A stretch of DNA of 64,000 nucleotides, taken from contig JAJEKV010000134.1 in the NCBI GenBank assembly GCA_021234155.1, positions 934,501 to 998,500 on the forward strand, written 5' to 3'. Below, one piece after another: positions 33,095 through 46,379 of the stretch; the stretch's first letter is position 1, and each line of letters starts with the position of its first letter. A model generated the notes under the pieces. That model had not been told where the DNA came from and searched no databases. It saw only the letters and a list, made by a program, of their open reading frames with translations. Origin of the DNA: Isoetes taiwanensis. Lineage: Eukaryota > Streptophyta > Lycopodiopsida > Isoetales > Isoetaceae. The position numbers and the translations under genes are program-made.

Positions 33095-34854
33095 TATTTC
33101 CCATGAAAGAAAAATGTGGGTTACAGGTTCTAAATGGAGTACATTTGCCTAACATATGATTTAATTACCACATTACGGTTGAACCAAATTACACACTGAG
33201 GGTGACACATGGAGGATTGTCCTCTTTGTTTGAAGAGGTGGTTTTTTGTTCTAATTTCCCCACAAGGGGCTGGAATAATGCACAATGCCAAAAAACTATT
33301 ATACAGCTTATGCATGTTTAAGAAAGGAAGCCCAAACTAGTAAAAAAGCATGGTTAAAAAAAGGAAAGTTAAACTAGTCAAAAGCAAGGAAATGTTGTTT
33401 AGATAATGCATACTCTTCAAGGGCGTTTTAGAGTCCTCGTTTTTTAATCCAGATGCCCTAAACGAGCATCGCGCGACTTAAACACCCCCACAAGGTTCAC
33501 CATGAATGAAAGGGCCCCCACCCAATAAGGTTTAAGACACAAACAAAACCCCCCCCCAAAAAAAAAAAAAAAAGGGTTCACCATGAATGAAAGGGCCCCT
33601 AATAAGGTGAGATTTGATGTACAGATGGCCAAGAAAAAGCCTCCTCCTAAGGAATGATTGCTCACATAGAAGGTTAGAGCACAACTTCATGGCTAGATGC
33701 AAGTTAATTTCAGTATTCCGAAAGATTAACCATCTTCTCTTTTTGGTCCGCAACGGGCTCTTGGGATTAGCGTCCAAAGTACTCTGGACTTGCAACTCCA
33801 ACATTTTTCGCCTCCACTCCATGGCCAGATGCGGGCTATTCATTCAAAGAAAGGGATGGCGGCCACATCCATGATGTGTCTATTGAGGAATGGACATAAT
33901 TGTTAGAGTTAATATAGGTCTTGGTTGGCTAGTGTGTGGGAACAAGTGATGCTTCAGTATCGGACATCCGAGTCCAAGTTACAGCCACAGGCGAAACGTT
34001 GCGCTGCGCTGCTCGTGATGGCGCTGCCGGGAAGTTTCCACGAGGACAGGGTGGATATGTCCACATAAATGTCGATTGAGGACCTGCTATACACTGGACA
34101 GGAACTTCGTATAAAAATATAAGATTTTTTGTTTTCGATGTCATTTCTTCATGGGAGGTGCTAGGGGTTATATTAATGATGAACCCCGATGCTAAATGTT
34201 AGAAATTTTCACTCTCTTACTTTGTAGTTAAGGAAAAAAAGTTAAGCTAAAACTTTTTTTCAATTTATGACATCAGGTATTGTCACATTGTCACCTCTGC
34301 TACATGATTTGGAAGTGCCCCCAAACAACAACAAAATATTAGATGCATGATAAGAGGGTGTGTACATATGAAGCTTACCCCGCCCATATCAGTTGCAGAG
34401 CCTAATCAACGTAGATGGCATTCATAGAATTAGAGTGGACACTATATATTCTTATGGTCATGGTATCTCATGGTAATTCATTATTATTGTTATTAATCTC
34501 ACTGTGAATTCGGGTTATGACATGTCCATGTATCCTCTGTGCGCCCTATTTTCCTCTATGCTGTGTTCCATTTTTCTAATGCAATTCCGACAAAGCAACA
34601 AGTCTTCGCCGGCATTGAGAGCTGCCGAAATACATTTACCTAGAACAAGTTTTGCCTTGCAGATCGGCTCTAAATCTAACACAAATGCTAACCTAGAATA
34701 GGTAGTAGTTTTTATGCCATCCCATAACAAAATACATAAGGATTAGTACACCTAAAGTGATGAAATACATGTACAGAAATACATGTACAGAATCTTTGGA
34801 TAAGTGCATCATTCTACAGAGTTTTCATTTTCGATCACTCCGAATAACCTAGTT
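33095..34854. other. Intergenic between two plus-strand genes
   Basis: No gene. A roughly 27-base segment (GGTTCACCATGAATGAAAGG) is duplicated at 33493-33522 and 33575-33604 on either side of a C9/A17 homopolymer tract. AAATACATGTACAGA is doubled at 34764-34794, just upstream of the phosphatase gene. Confidence 0.4.
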
Positions 34855-37408
34855 ATGGCGTTCAAAGCTTTCAACACTCTCATGAACAATTCTCGGACCC
34901 TGATTCTGGACTGTCGGCCTAAAAACGAGTTCAAATTTGCACATATAAAGGGTTCAGTTTGTGTGGCCGTTACGCTGGATCGGCATGGCAAAGAGACTCT
35001 AGAAGAGGTTTTAGGGCCAGGTCCTCCTACCTGGTCTACTCATTGCTGGTGGGATAAGAACATTCTTCTTATTCCCAGTGTGGGTGATGGCAGATCAAAA
35101 AAGCGGAAACGGAAGAGCGAACCTGATGAGTTGGATGATCCAGTTAAACGTTTTCTGCTCAAGGAAGGATTAGTGAAGTCATTAACTGTGTTGCAACAGG
35201 AAGATGGTCAGTTACATTATTGCTAAGTATTTCTGATGCATGCGATTTTTTATTTCTGCACTCCAGTTTTGTCCGAATAAGATTTCCTTTAATACACGCA
35301 TAGAATGCGGGCAAGAGTACATAGCAAAGCAAATAAGGGGTAGCGAGAAACGAAATGGTGCTTCTACTTGTGTTTTTCTAATTCAAGACCATTCCACTAA
35401 TTTAAGCATTGGTCAAGCCAAATTCCATTTTACTAGTGTGCTCGGTTGTTTTAAAAGGTTTTAGACAGTCCCCTTAATGTCCTCAATATCAAATATGTCT
35501 ATGCCGGCATGCACGAGCCTAATAAGAATGATTAGATGCAAGAGCAATCATGCACGACTTCCTAGAATATGGGAAAGGGAGCTGTCCTGTGTCAGATTTC
35601 TAATCATTGTACAAAAGCATTATATAGAATTTTTTGGATTTTTATTGAGTTACCGCAACCTTAATAGGCAAGTTGCCTCTCTACAATAAGCATTCTCAAA
35701 GCAATGAATCCTAACCTAGAGGGCCACTTTTGTGCAACTACTTACATAAATTTGACAAGCTTGAACAGATACCGAGGAGCCTCCAATTGGTGCATTTGCC
35801 AAAGAATTTCCATTTCTTATGACAAAATCGTTAAAAGCGGCCAGCGTACCCAGTTATCCTGCAGTGGTATGTTTAGTTTGCTTTGTTGTTACTATAGATA
35901 AAGCATACTGTGATTTATGAATGCATACCTATTATATGCAGTCCACTACAAGTGAATGGCATTTCTCATCAGATTATTCCAGGTTTACTTTACTTGGGAA
36001 ATTTAGAGCATGCTATGGCTGAAAGCAGGTTGAATGAACTTAAGATAAGTCATATTTTGACAATTCATACAGAGCCCTTGAAGACAAAGCAGAAATTTTT
36101 GCAGCTGTTTATTAACCTTGCTGGTAATTTCTTTTTATCAATCTCAAAATTTTGTTTATGGTTTGGGGGAGAATTGGAGCATGATGTTTATATGCGCAGG
36201 ACAGATGAACCAAGTGCAGACATTGCAAAACATTTTGAAGAGGCAGTTGCTTTTATTGAAGGTGCCAAGCTGGTGAAGGGAAGAGTTTTGATTCACTGTG
36301 GTGCTGGGGCAAGTCGATCAGCCACTCTGTGTGCTTATTACCTCATGAAGAGTAAAGAATGGAAAGTCAACAGAGCGCTTGAGTGAGTTACACTTTTTAG
36401 TATTCCTTTATCACGCTAGATTTGCCAGAAGTATTCCTTGATCATGCAGAAGGGACTATTCCTCTACCCTTACACTTGCATTTTTACTTGGAGTCAGGAT
36501 CATAGTTTTAATCCCTGCTCATTTTTAGTTTGCATGCCTTTTATTAGGAAATGACAACTTATGGTTTTAAATTCGTTGTTCCTTGGTTAAGTGCCACTTG
36601 TGTCTTGCAGATACCTAAAGGAGCAAAGAACTCAAGTTCAACCAAATGAAGGTTTCTTGCAAAGGCTATATAATGCTGAAAATGAGTTGTCTAAGATTAA
36701 CATGTCAAGTAGAGAAGGCACGTTGAGAAAATTACGGCTTTCAGTTCTGAAGGTAATAACAATAACATATTGTAATTAAGCGAGCTCCTACTGTTCCTCA
36801 GTCAGTCAGGGACCTCATATAGTGCTTCATTTCGACTGTTAAAATCCTGATATGTTAATCCCCTCTCCACTATGCTACATGGTGTTTATGGTGTGAGCCA
36901 AGTTCGAAAAAAGGCAGGGATAGTGTGCACTAAGGCCTCTATTTAGCATAGATTGTATTGATTTTCCTTGCTTTTCTTTTTTTCCAAGGGCAGTAGTTTG
37001 TTGCACAGTTAAATTTTCTTGAGCATTAATACCTTTGGAAACTGTGTAGGACAAAGAAGAGATTAATAGTATTGAACTCAATAGTGGAACTAAGCTGAAA
37101 TTTGGGAGGTCGAGAACGTGTGATGTGGTACTAGATCATGATTCTATTTCTCGAGAGGTATCCGTTTCATTATTTCACTGTAATATTCCATAAAGTTGTT
37201 TTCTCATGCCTTTTTTTTCGTTTTCGCTATTCAGCATGGGAGTTTAGTATTTCACGCAGATTGTATCACCTTAGTGGACCTTGGATCTATTCATGGGATA
37301 TATGTGAACAAGAAAAGGTTGCCAAAAGCTGGTAGAACTGCGATTGCAGTTGGGGATGTCATTAAGTTTGGAGCAAGCACTAGGTCATACATACTGAAAC
37401 AGTTGTAA
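34855..37408 (+). CDS. Rhodanese-like, dual-specificity phosphatase and FHA fusion protein
   Basis: Exons: 34855-35206, 35769-35866, 35973-36123, 36172-36382, 36611-36752, 37050-37157 and 37235-37408. All are GT-AG, phases agree, and 1236 bases give 411 residues plus TAA. The ATG is the first after an in-frame TAA at 34801. Residues 1 to about 135 resemble the CDC25/rhodanese-like docking module of MAP-kinase phosphatases (TLILDCRPKNEFKFAHIKGS, later AFAKEFPFL); the loop that would hold a catalytic Cys reads LLIPSVGDG, and a basic KKRKRK insert follows. Residues about 149-300 are a DSP domain: IIPGLLYLGN, general acid Asp212, and HCGAGASRSAT with Cys243 and Arg249 intact. Residues about 319-411 are an FHA domain: FGRSRTCDV (Gly337, Arg338), SREH (Ser352, His355) and GSIHGIYVN (His for the usual Asn). 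Likely role: a phosphatase recruited to phosphothreonine proteins; KKRKRK could serve nuclear import. The exon 4 acceptor is pyrimidine-poor and least certain. Confidence 0.85.
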
Positions 37409-38190
37409 TGACAAGATAATGGAGGTAGTGAGGAACGACAAGTAGAATTTGATACAAAATGTGTGCTCTGTTCAACGTAAATTGATTGCTTTGTTGAGTA
37501 AAAGTTCAATCAATTATGGTTGACTATAGTCTGATGTCTCTTGACCTTGTTTACCCCAAAAAACAGGTTGGGGAGACTTTACCATTGGCAGGATGTTTCT
37601 TCCGCTTTAACGATTTAGAAGAATCTGGAACCATGTTTATTGCGAAGGATGTCGTATTGGTCACTCATGACATACAACACACTTGGACACCAGATGACTA
37701 TAATTTACTGTTTTACTCCAAGTTTGTATGAATGGGAATAATGCGTAAGATTTGTGATTTAGGGGATGACTTCAACAAAGTAAGTTGTTTTTTCAAACAG
37801 ATAATGAGGTCTAAATACAAAGAACATGAAGCAATGATATAGATGATCCATGGAGGTGATAAAACTGCAGCCTTGGAGCTTTTTGCAAAAATTACTTTAT
37901 ATAAGAACTTGGGTCTAACTAGTGGCAAAAATTTCTTTTCTATAGCAAACAAGGTAAAAATGGATCCGTGTCATAGCTAACTATCCACCTCCAAACCCTG
38001 GCTCACGCATGTATCCTCCTATCGTGCATGTTTGGTACCTGTGGACAACCAGCAGGAAGATGCCCCCTCTTAGGCAGCGGGAATGCAAGTTCAAGGCAAA
38101 GAGGGAAGAAGTGCCCACGACAAAGGAGAGGGAAGAAGTGCCCACAACAGAGGATTGGACCCCTGTGCAAATAAGACCACCTCTTTCCAA
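37409..38190. other. 3' flank and spacer
   Basis: No gene is recognised. The sequence immediately after the stop should include the phosphatase 3' UTR. A 71-codon open frame at 37516-37731 has no recognisable motif. Confidence 0.4.
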
Positions 38191-38640
38191 GTGTGGACAA
38201 TGCATTGAGAAGCAAATACAAGAGATTAACCTTTCAACTAGAGAAGGTCCGAAATTCCAGAGTCTACTATAGGAGATTGATAGTATGGGAGGATATCCAC
38301 AAACAAAAGAAGCATTTGCATTATTCGACTCATAACAAGAATATGACTTGGTGTCATGGGCACTACGGAGGTCTGGATTGGAAATGCCATGAAGGAAAAA
38401 GCATCCCAAATTCGAATGAAGAAAATGATTTTGATGCTTATGGTACAATGAATGGCGGAAATTTCTTAAATAGTGATTGGATGGCACTAAATGGTGCAAT
38501 CTTTTTAAACAGAGACATCCAGACACTCCTTTGCCCAAACAAACATTGGAAGTGGCCTACGCCTATGCATGACAATTTATTTTTTGATTGAAGGAGATTC
38601 ACGATGAAATTATCTCCCTCCTAGGATATCGAATGCGGAT
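37982..38640 (+). pseudogene. Possible decayed PPR-like fragment
   Basis: One frame near 38215-38400 reads GGYPQTKEAFALFDS and then DLVSWALRRSG, which faintly resembles an S-type PPR unit (AKCG...EA..LFD......D.VSW). Near 38588 another frame reads EIHDEIISLLGYRMR, similar to the region before a DYW domain. Frames are broken and the resemblance is weak. Confidence 0.25.
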
Positions 38641-40840
38641 GAGATGGGCATCCAAGCTAGGAAAGTAAGTGGAATGAAGATGATAGCTAGGAAAGGAGCC
38701 ACATGATAGCCAGAAAAGGAGCTAGAACTGTAAATGACGTCGTCGTCGTGAACTCTAGAGACTGGTTCCAATTCTTGTTTGTGTGAATGTACAGGGTTCT
38801 AGAATGTCCAATCTATACATCTTCAAGGGAAAAAGGACGAGACGAGATTATACGACGAGGTGCAAGGAGGGTGTTAGTAACTTATGTGAGGTATACGCTG
38901 ATAAGAGGGCAAGATGGATCCCCGTCTGCCCTTGGCAATGGGGATAACTTTTAGCTTCTATAACCATTTAAAATGATCAAATAAGGCCTAGTGAGATACC
39001 ATCAGGCATTCTAGATTGCAAATGACTTAACCATGATTTGAACAATTCACAAGCCATGATTTGAAGAATTTAGTAGTCATACAAGCAGATGCTTATACCA
39101 TTGCAAGCCTCTTCATGTTGCATGTTTTACTCCTCTTAAACATGCATTCAAGAAACTAAGGCCCTAATATATGGTAACCAAAGGTAAGGATATATTGCTA
39201 AAATACATCTGCAGCAATTGTACAAATCTGTCCTTTTCCAACATTGCCCTTGTGGGCCAGTTTGTCGTTGATTTAAGTAATGGCACTAATAGTGTAGCCG
39301 ACAGCTGCTGATCAAAATTGCATAAAGAACAATATATTTGAAGATGAACACCTTGGACGAGATGAAATTGACCTTGACCACATTAGATATGAGGTTTTTG
39401 ACATAACTAACATTTAGGTGCTTCCTGAACATTCTTGAGTTCCAATGCAAAAGGAAGCCAATCTTAACAAGGTCAATCATGCTCATCACAATCACTTAAG
39501 ACCAAATTACTACATCCACTTCCCACTCACTATCACAACCACATGGACAACCACATGGCTCCCAGATTTCCTATCTGCAACCACCACATGTATTACAAAA
39601 GCATAAATACATCTTAGCATATAAGAAGAATTGCACCTGAACTTGGAGGGAGGGTCATATAAGCAATGGAGTTTTTTATGAGGCCTTAGGGATTAATTAA
39701 AGCACGAGCAAAAGAAGCACAAAGATTGAAAGCACAAGAAGAAGCTACCAAGATGTTCGAGCATGCTTGGAGAAAAGCACAGGAGGGCACAAGAGAATAG
39801 GGAAGGAAGGAAAGAGGAAGATGCCAACTTTGAGGCTAACACAAGAGGTTTATGAGATCCATACCAGAGTGGCAGCCATATTTAGTCAACAAAGACCACC
39901 TAATGAGATCGATGATGATCATGCGAAGGAGAATGAGCACTATGGTGCAGTGTAGAGGGAACACATGTGTATTTTGGAGATCAATTGGATGAGCATTTCA
40001 TAAGTATTGAGGGGAGCATTTCATAAGTATTGAGGGGCACCTACCCTCAATTATACGAGTCCCATCCCTCACTCTAGGCCAAATGAACATAGAGAACTCC
40101 TTGAGACTAAATCCTCTGGGTTTAGTGGGTGAAGTATATAACGACCATAAGTGAGGGCAATTGACAAAGTTTGGGTCATCAGGAGCATGGCCAACATTGG
40201 CGTTGATCTCAAAGGCCAAGGAAATGGATGTCAGACAGTCTGCTTGGAGGAGAAACTTGGACTCAGACTTGCATCTGCTTGGAGAGAAACTTGGATGAGG
40301 TTAGTGACATTTTTTATTACACGATTCGTCTTTTGAGTTAAGAGTAACACTCACATATGATCATACAACATGCTTCACACCAACCAACTTCATGGATAGC
40401 CAAGTTGTTGTAAGCCTCTCACGTGATGTAGCACCAAAACATGGATTTAAGCTCTCTTTCACTCTTATAGCTGGAGAACGTGAAGCAATATATCAAATGC
40501 TTGTTGGATCTAGCAAATGAGATTATGTTTTTGGGTTGCCCATTGGGCAAGCCCTTGTCTCATGGTGGGGATGAGAATATACCAGAATATCCTAGAGAAA
40601 TGACTTGGTCATCTATCAATAACTATTGTCTCGTTTAAGTTATTCTTGCGTGTTCTAAGCAGTATTCTTAAAGTTTTTCACAAATGAAGAGAATAGGGGC
40701 AATTTCGTTAGGAAGAGGGTTACTTTAGGCACCTAGGGTCATTTTCTCGGCATATTCAACGATTTATCTACTATAGTTTTTTGTTCTTTTCTTTTGATTT
40801 TTGTATGTAATCGTGAGTCAAAGAGTTATTAGAAGCTCTG
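38641..40840. other. Spacer with no supported gene
   Basis: Small direct repeat: GAGCATTTCATAAGTATTGAGGGG occurs twice at 39991-40037. Short frames at 39767-39955 (Lys/Glu-rich) and 40151-40336 have no recognisable similarity. Confidence 0.4.
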
Positions 40841-43034
40841 CCCTCTCTAGCGCCCTCACTCCCCTTGCATAGACCCCCTTGATTTGCCCCTTTCTGGCTT
40901 TCTCTCTCTAGGGTTTACAATCTCTCTCTAGACCCAAAACCCCCAAACCCCCAAAAGGCGCTCCACCCGCCTTTCCGAGCCCCCAAACTGGATTCTAAGC
41001 ACCCTTGAGGCAGCCAGAGACCCCTCAGACTTTGGAGCCCTCAAAACCCCCACACCTGCGGTAGTTGGCATGCAATAATTGTGAGTGATGTTCTATTCTA
41101 ATCTATGAGAAGCAAAGGGGCGCAGATTAGAGCAAAGGGCATGTTAAATGGTGTCGTGGTTGTACAAAGCTTTGGAAAGACCTATGAGAAGCAAAGTGGC
41201 GCAGAGGGTCAAAGTCAAAGTCAAAGGTGGTGGGCACCCCCTACCCGGGTGTTCTTTGGGCTCGCTAGAAACGCCTCGACACCCCCGCCCACCACTTAGG
41301 GTTTCCGCTGACTAGCCCAAAAGTGCTCACGCCCGCTCTTGAGTCCCCAAATTCAATTCTAGGCACCCTTTCCGCAAGCCTGAGACCCCCTCAAACTTTG
41401 GGAGTCATGGCCACGAAGATGGGCCGCCTGGGAAACCTGAAGGCGAGGGCCCGCCGCACAAACGGTCCCGATCAGCCATCATGGACCGGGGGAGAGTCAT
41501 CCTCCATGAAGAAGGAGGCTCTGCTAAGGCTAAGGCCCCTCAAATGGCCAGCCCGGCCGGAAGGGATTAATTGCTCGACCACATAGGAACTCCCGCCTCG
41601 GCAGAGAATTGGAGCCACGCCAAGGCGGGAATGGAGGCTAACAAAGGCTCGTGATTGAGGCTAACAGCGTTCACCGGGTCGGCATGGCAGTTGGAGATGG
41701 AGTCCCTCGGCATCCCATGTGCTCAAAAGGCAAATCGGGGTCGAGAAGAACCGTGATCACGTGCTTGGAGACCCGCGACGCCGCATGTGGAAGATGGCCT
41801 TGGCCTTGCACACTTCGAAAGCAGAAGAAGCCGCAGAGGTCGCCGACATGCGGGCCGCCCTAGACTCGTGGTTCATCACTGACACCATGACACAGAGAGG
41901 GAGCGCACGCAATGCGAGACGATGGTCACGCTGCCTCGCCCCGCCGAGGTAGAGGCAGCCACCACCATGGCACCGGGAGCACAGTCGCTTTTGCGCATGC
42001 CCGCATTACGCTTCGTGATCTTCGTGAGTAAGATCGAACAGCAAGCCCGCCCCTCGACGCCAGGTGTCTTTCGGGCACGCCTCGCTACTCGAGCCCTCGA
42101 GCTCCGTGGGTTGCGGCAACCATCCCGCAGGGTGAGCCGGGGTCTCCCTCAGGGTTCATAGTCGGGCTGCCCGGTCTTGGGCGAGGGATGGCCAAGCGGC
42201 CGGCGGCTGCGCAAGGCGTGCTCCCGACTTCACCCGGGGGCGAGCGCAGCGGCTCCGGCCAGCTATCCGCCCACGGCCTCCCGCAGCGGCGGCCCGCCCC
42301 CGCCGCTTTGCCCGCTCTCCCGACCACTCCGCGCATCCCCGCCACACTCCGGTCACTCCCGCCATCCCGGCCACCACCACCACCCCGGCCACGGGACCCG
42401 GCCTTAGCCCACCTTGGACCCATGGGCCGAACTCCGAGGGCCTTGTGGAGAGGCCACAATCGGTAGTTGAGGCATGCGGAAACGGCGAGGGAGAGTCACC
42501 GCCCACAACATCCGAACACACATTCTCGATCCAGGATGACATTCCGAGGGCGATTCACATTTGCAAAACGGCATGGCATGGGGAATCGCCCGGCGTGACG
42601 CGCATTGTCATATTCACGGTTCGGCCGCAGGTGCGTGATGCCATATTGCGCCAGGGGAGATGTTGAAGGGGACATCCTCAGACGTGGGCCCGGGACCTCA
42701 CACCCGCGGCCAGAGGCACGCAGACAGAGCTTGTCGGGTCGAGAGGCATTCGCCAACGGGGTGCCGCAGGATTGGTTCGGCGGGATGCACATTTTCCCGA
42801 CGGCCTGCATCGCTGCAGACCCCGCAGCCCCAACCACAACCGCACGCGCCCTCGCTTCGCTTCTACTACCACGGCCCCCTTCTCCCCGCTCCTACTCCTG
42901 CTCCCTCGCCCCACGCCTCTCGACCACATCTTTGCCTCGGCTCCATCTACTTCTCATTCAACCTCTGCTTCCCGGAGTCCTCCCCCGACTCGAGTCAGCG
43001 CGATACCATCCCCTGGCCGACAAATAGGAATTGT

Positions 43035-43850
43035 GCCTCCGGTGGTCTCATGGAATTGTCGAGGCTTCCCTTGGCGTAAGGGGACACCAACTTCTCGTGG
43101 CGTGCCGGTATGGATCTCATCTTCCTCATAGAGACATGGGAGCATCTTTGGCACAAAGCTACTGACGGCGGGTTACCAACATTTCTGGCCTTCAATGCCC
43201 ATGCAGACAGATGGGTCATGGTGGAGTGGCTTGCTACTACCGGACAACCTTGGCACATTCGGTTTACCCTCCGTAGATTTACATGCACACAACCGGTACT
43301 TCCGGTTCGTGTGCATAATACCGCTGGCAACCCTCTTTTTCGTCACTGTTATTCCCCTCACGCAGACAAAGACCTTCTATCGCAGCCACCCCGATGCGGA
43401 TAGGATGGACCCGTATGTCGATCTATATGATGACATACGGCAAAGATCGCTAGCTTGGGTAGGGTCGTCCTTCTTGGAGATTTCAATGCACCTGACAGAG
43501 TAGAGCAGCCCATGCGACTTGACCCCCACGACGACGATGTCCCCGCAGCCTACGCCCTAGAAGTAGCCTAGCCACGCTGGTCGGATGACGCCCAAGTCAC
43601 TCGCTTTGCATAGCGTTCTCGCTATGTGGCATTTTGACTTGATAATTTGCAATGGCCTTTCACAAAGGGGATTCTCGCAAGTGCACATGCATGTGACAAT
43701 CGTGGGGAGGGTCTAGTGTGGTGGACTATGTGCTTGTAGAAGGCGCAAGATATGCATCTCATCGGGCCGCTTCCTGGGGGCACAGGCAGCCGGGATGAGG
43801 AGGCTCGACTCGATCACCTCCCACTTTATTTGACCTGGGTTTGGCGAGCC
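43035..43850 (+). pseudogene. LINE endonuclease domain relic
   Basis: Exonuclease-endonuclease-phosphatase motifs are readable across frames: SWNCRG at the start, LIFLIETWEH (the catalytic Glu), DPYVDLYDDI followed by a block whose shifted frame contains GDFNA, and LDHLPLYLT in place of SDH at the end. Frame changes separate the blocks, so it cannot encode an enzyme. Confidence 0.7.
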
Positions 43851-44369
43851 GCCGAACCCCCACTATGCCAGCCCCTCGCCCCTCGCTTGAGACTCGACAT
43901 GAGCGTGCAGAGGACTACGCCGAGATGCTCATGGACGCCCCCCCCCCATTTCGCACCTCCACACTAGAGCAACAGACAGACCAGCCGACTTCGCTATTAC
44001 GGGATGCACGGACAAGTGCTGCTGGCGGGCACTTCGCTGCCAGCCGTGGTCAGCAACATTCCCTCGTGTAACCGATGGTTTGATGCGATCAGTAAAAGAA
44101 CGCAGCGGCAGCCCGCCACATTCGATCCAGTACCCGCCAGGTGGCCACCACACGCATCATCGCCTATCCGGCGGACACAAAGGCGCTGCATCTTGCCAAG
44201 CATCGGGGAGATGTTCGCCCACGGACACTCATCCTCTAACCTTTGGCGCAGAAGTGCTTCAAGGCCAGCCCAGCCTACGGGGACATCACACCCCGCAAAG
44301 GGAATGCGATTTGCAAAGCAGCTCTATGACCCGCCAGGACGCCAGACGCCCATACCCCCACAGTGATGG

Positions 44370-45400
44370 CCCCCATTGGTTCTCGTGGACGAGGATGTTG
44401 AGGAGGGCCCGCAACGGCTAGCTAATGGGAAGGCAAATGACCTCGATGGTATGCGTGCCGAAGTTACTCAAGCAGGCGTGGCGCCGCTTGTGCCGGGTCC
44501 TCACTACCCCCGTTTCAACAGCATTGCAGAGGGTTTCCCCGACAATGGACCACAAGCGGTTGTTCCCATTCACAAGGCGGGCGACTCTAATAATCGGCCC
44601 GCCACCACCGGACGATCATGGTCGGGCTTCAAGATTTGCCAAACCGCTATCGGCATTCTCGAAAGCAGCAGCTGACCCGCCGGGCAGGGCGGCGGATGCG
44701 CGAGCCCTCACACAAAGCAAAGCTTCGACCCCGCCACTCAACGATTGACCATATCTTTACGCCGCGCACCGATTGAAGACAAACGGAATCATCTACCGGA
44801 CTTGTATTGTCGCTTTGTGGACTTCGCGAAAGGCTTTTGATACGGTCCCCCGAAAAGTCGGGTGGCTAGATCAAGGCCAACCGGGCTCCCCGCCGCCTCG
44901 TGCGTAATGCCATATACAAAAGTTGTATGAGAGTTGTTTTGGCAGGATGCGGTACCGACGGGCCAAGCATTCACCAAGAGTATCGGGTCCCAGGGTTGCC
45001 CCCTCTCTCGCCAACACTTTTTGGCCTCTACATTGATCGCTTAGAGCCCCGCTTATCGAGCATGGGGATGGCATACGACTTTTGCACTGTGTCATCCGCC
45101 AGCTCATCTATGCGACGATGTTGGCCTCGGCCGCCCACCCCCTGGCTATGCGCTCACCGGATGCCCTGTAGACACATTTTGTCGCTACGACATGCGCCGT
45201 CAATCCGCCAAGACCGGGGGTGGTTCTCATATCCTCTTCACGCCACCCCATGCCTCCCGCGCGACTCACATATCGGGGATACTGCGGACGCCACGCCCAC
45301 CTACAAGTACCTAGGGTGGAGTTCCTCCGCTCTGCCGGAGGCGCCTATCCGCTATGGGTGACAAAGAAGCCGGAAAGCGCTTTATGCCATGCGAGAACAA
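44370..45400 (+). pseudogene. LINE reverse transcriptase domain relic
   Basis: Readable blocks are ANGKANDLDG (the LINE pre-RT box), RFVDFAKGF followed by YGPPKS (motif A area), LIYADDVG in a shifted frame near 45095 (catalytic box with two Asp), and TPTYKYLG downstream. The same blocks occur in the plus-strand piece at 63064-63362. Confidence 0.75.
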
Positions 45401-46379
45401 ATACCGAGGAGAGCTATATGATTGGGGCCATCGGTCACATCTGCTTCGCACCGGGTCGAAGCCCGCCCCTTCTTCAGACGGGGGTGAGGTTTGGGGCCCT
45501 ACCGCCTCTTTGGCGACTGAATGACTTGGAGCAAAAGTGTAAGGCATTTTTGGCACGCACTTGGGTGAAACCTTCAGTCCCCTATCGGTTCTCCGCGGCT
45601 GCGGAAAACCGATTCTTGCCGCCGGTGGCAGCCCTTGATAGACACATCGCCTATTTTCGTAAAGTGGTTACTATGGTGATGCTCGGCCCCCGCACTGGCT
45701 TACACCGGGCCATGAGTCCGCAGCCGCTTAGGGCCCTATGGAGGGGTAAGAGAGATCGCTGGTTCGCCAGATGGAACGTCACAGAGCAGCACGATGCGCA
45801 TACCGGGCGCAAATGGCCGATCGTGGGATGTACCGCGGAGTACCTAGATGCTTGTTTCCTTGGCAAGCTCGGGACCCCATTGCTCTAGAGCAGTCAAAAT
45901 GGCCCATTACAAGGAGCACATCAACCCCTGGGTGTTAGCCCGGGGCCCACAAATCTACCTCGCGTTCCCACCGCTCGAAAAAGCGCAGCACTCATTGCCT
46001 CCATTCGCATTGTGTGCCCACCCATCTTCGCGATCGAGATCTGCGGGTGGATTGGGAGCCCCGCCAGATGTGCCTCGGCTCTTTGGCAAAACGGTGCCAT
46101 TGAGGATGAGTCTCACACTTTCCAGAGTTGCCCAGCCGATCCCGATCCGGGCGATCAACTCCCTTGGTGCGGTACGGCGTGCCCTTGCATTTGCCGATGA
46201 ACACACCGCCGAGATGCCACTCGGGTCATACATCCGGAGGTAATCGGACTGCGAGGTCACCTTTGCCCCGCTTTGGTCCGTCACGACTAGGCACTACGGG
46301 TGGTGCATGATCAGATATATTGGGATGTTTCTCGCATTTTATATGATTAGCACGGTTTGTCGTTGGTGCTGATTGCCCA

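Noticed and set aside
35942-35972. Exon 3 of the phosphatase gene starting at 35942
   Set aside because: The acceptor looks good but puts the conserved IIPGLLYLGN block out of frame with exon 2 for every available donor.
38193-38591. 132-codon open frame as an intact gene
   Set aside because: No domain recognised, and neighbouring frames show faint PPR-like words, suggesting decay rather than a gene.
42085-42542. Long GC-rich open frames on both strands
   Set aside because: High GC lowers stop-codon frequency; these are shadows of the degraded LINE ORF1 region.
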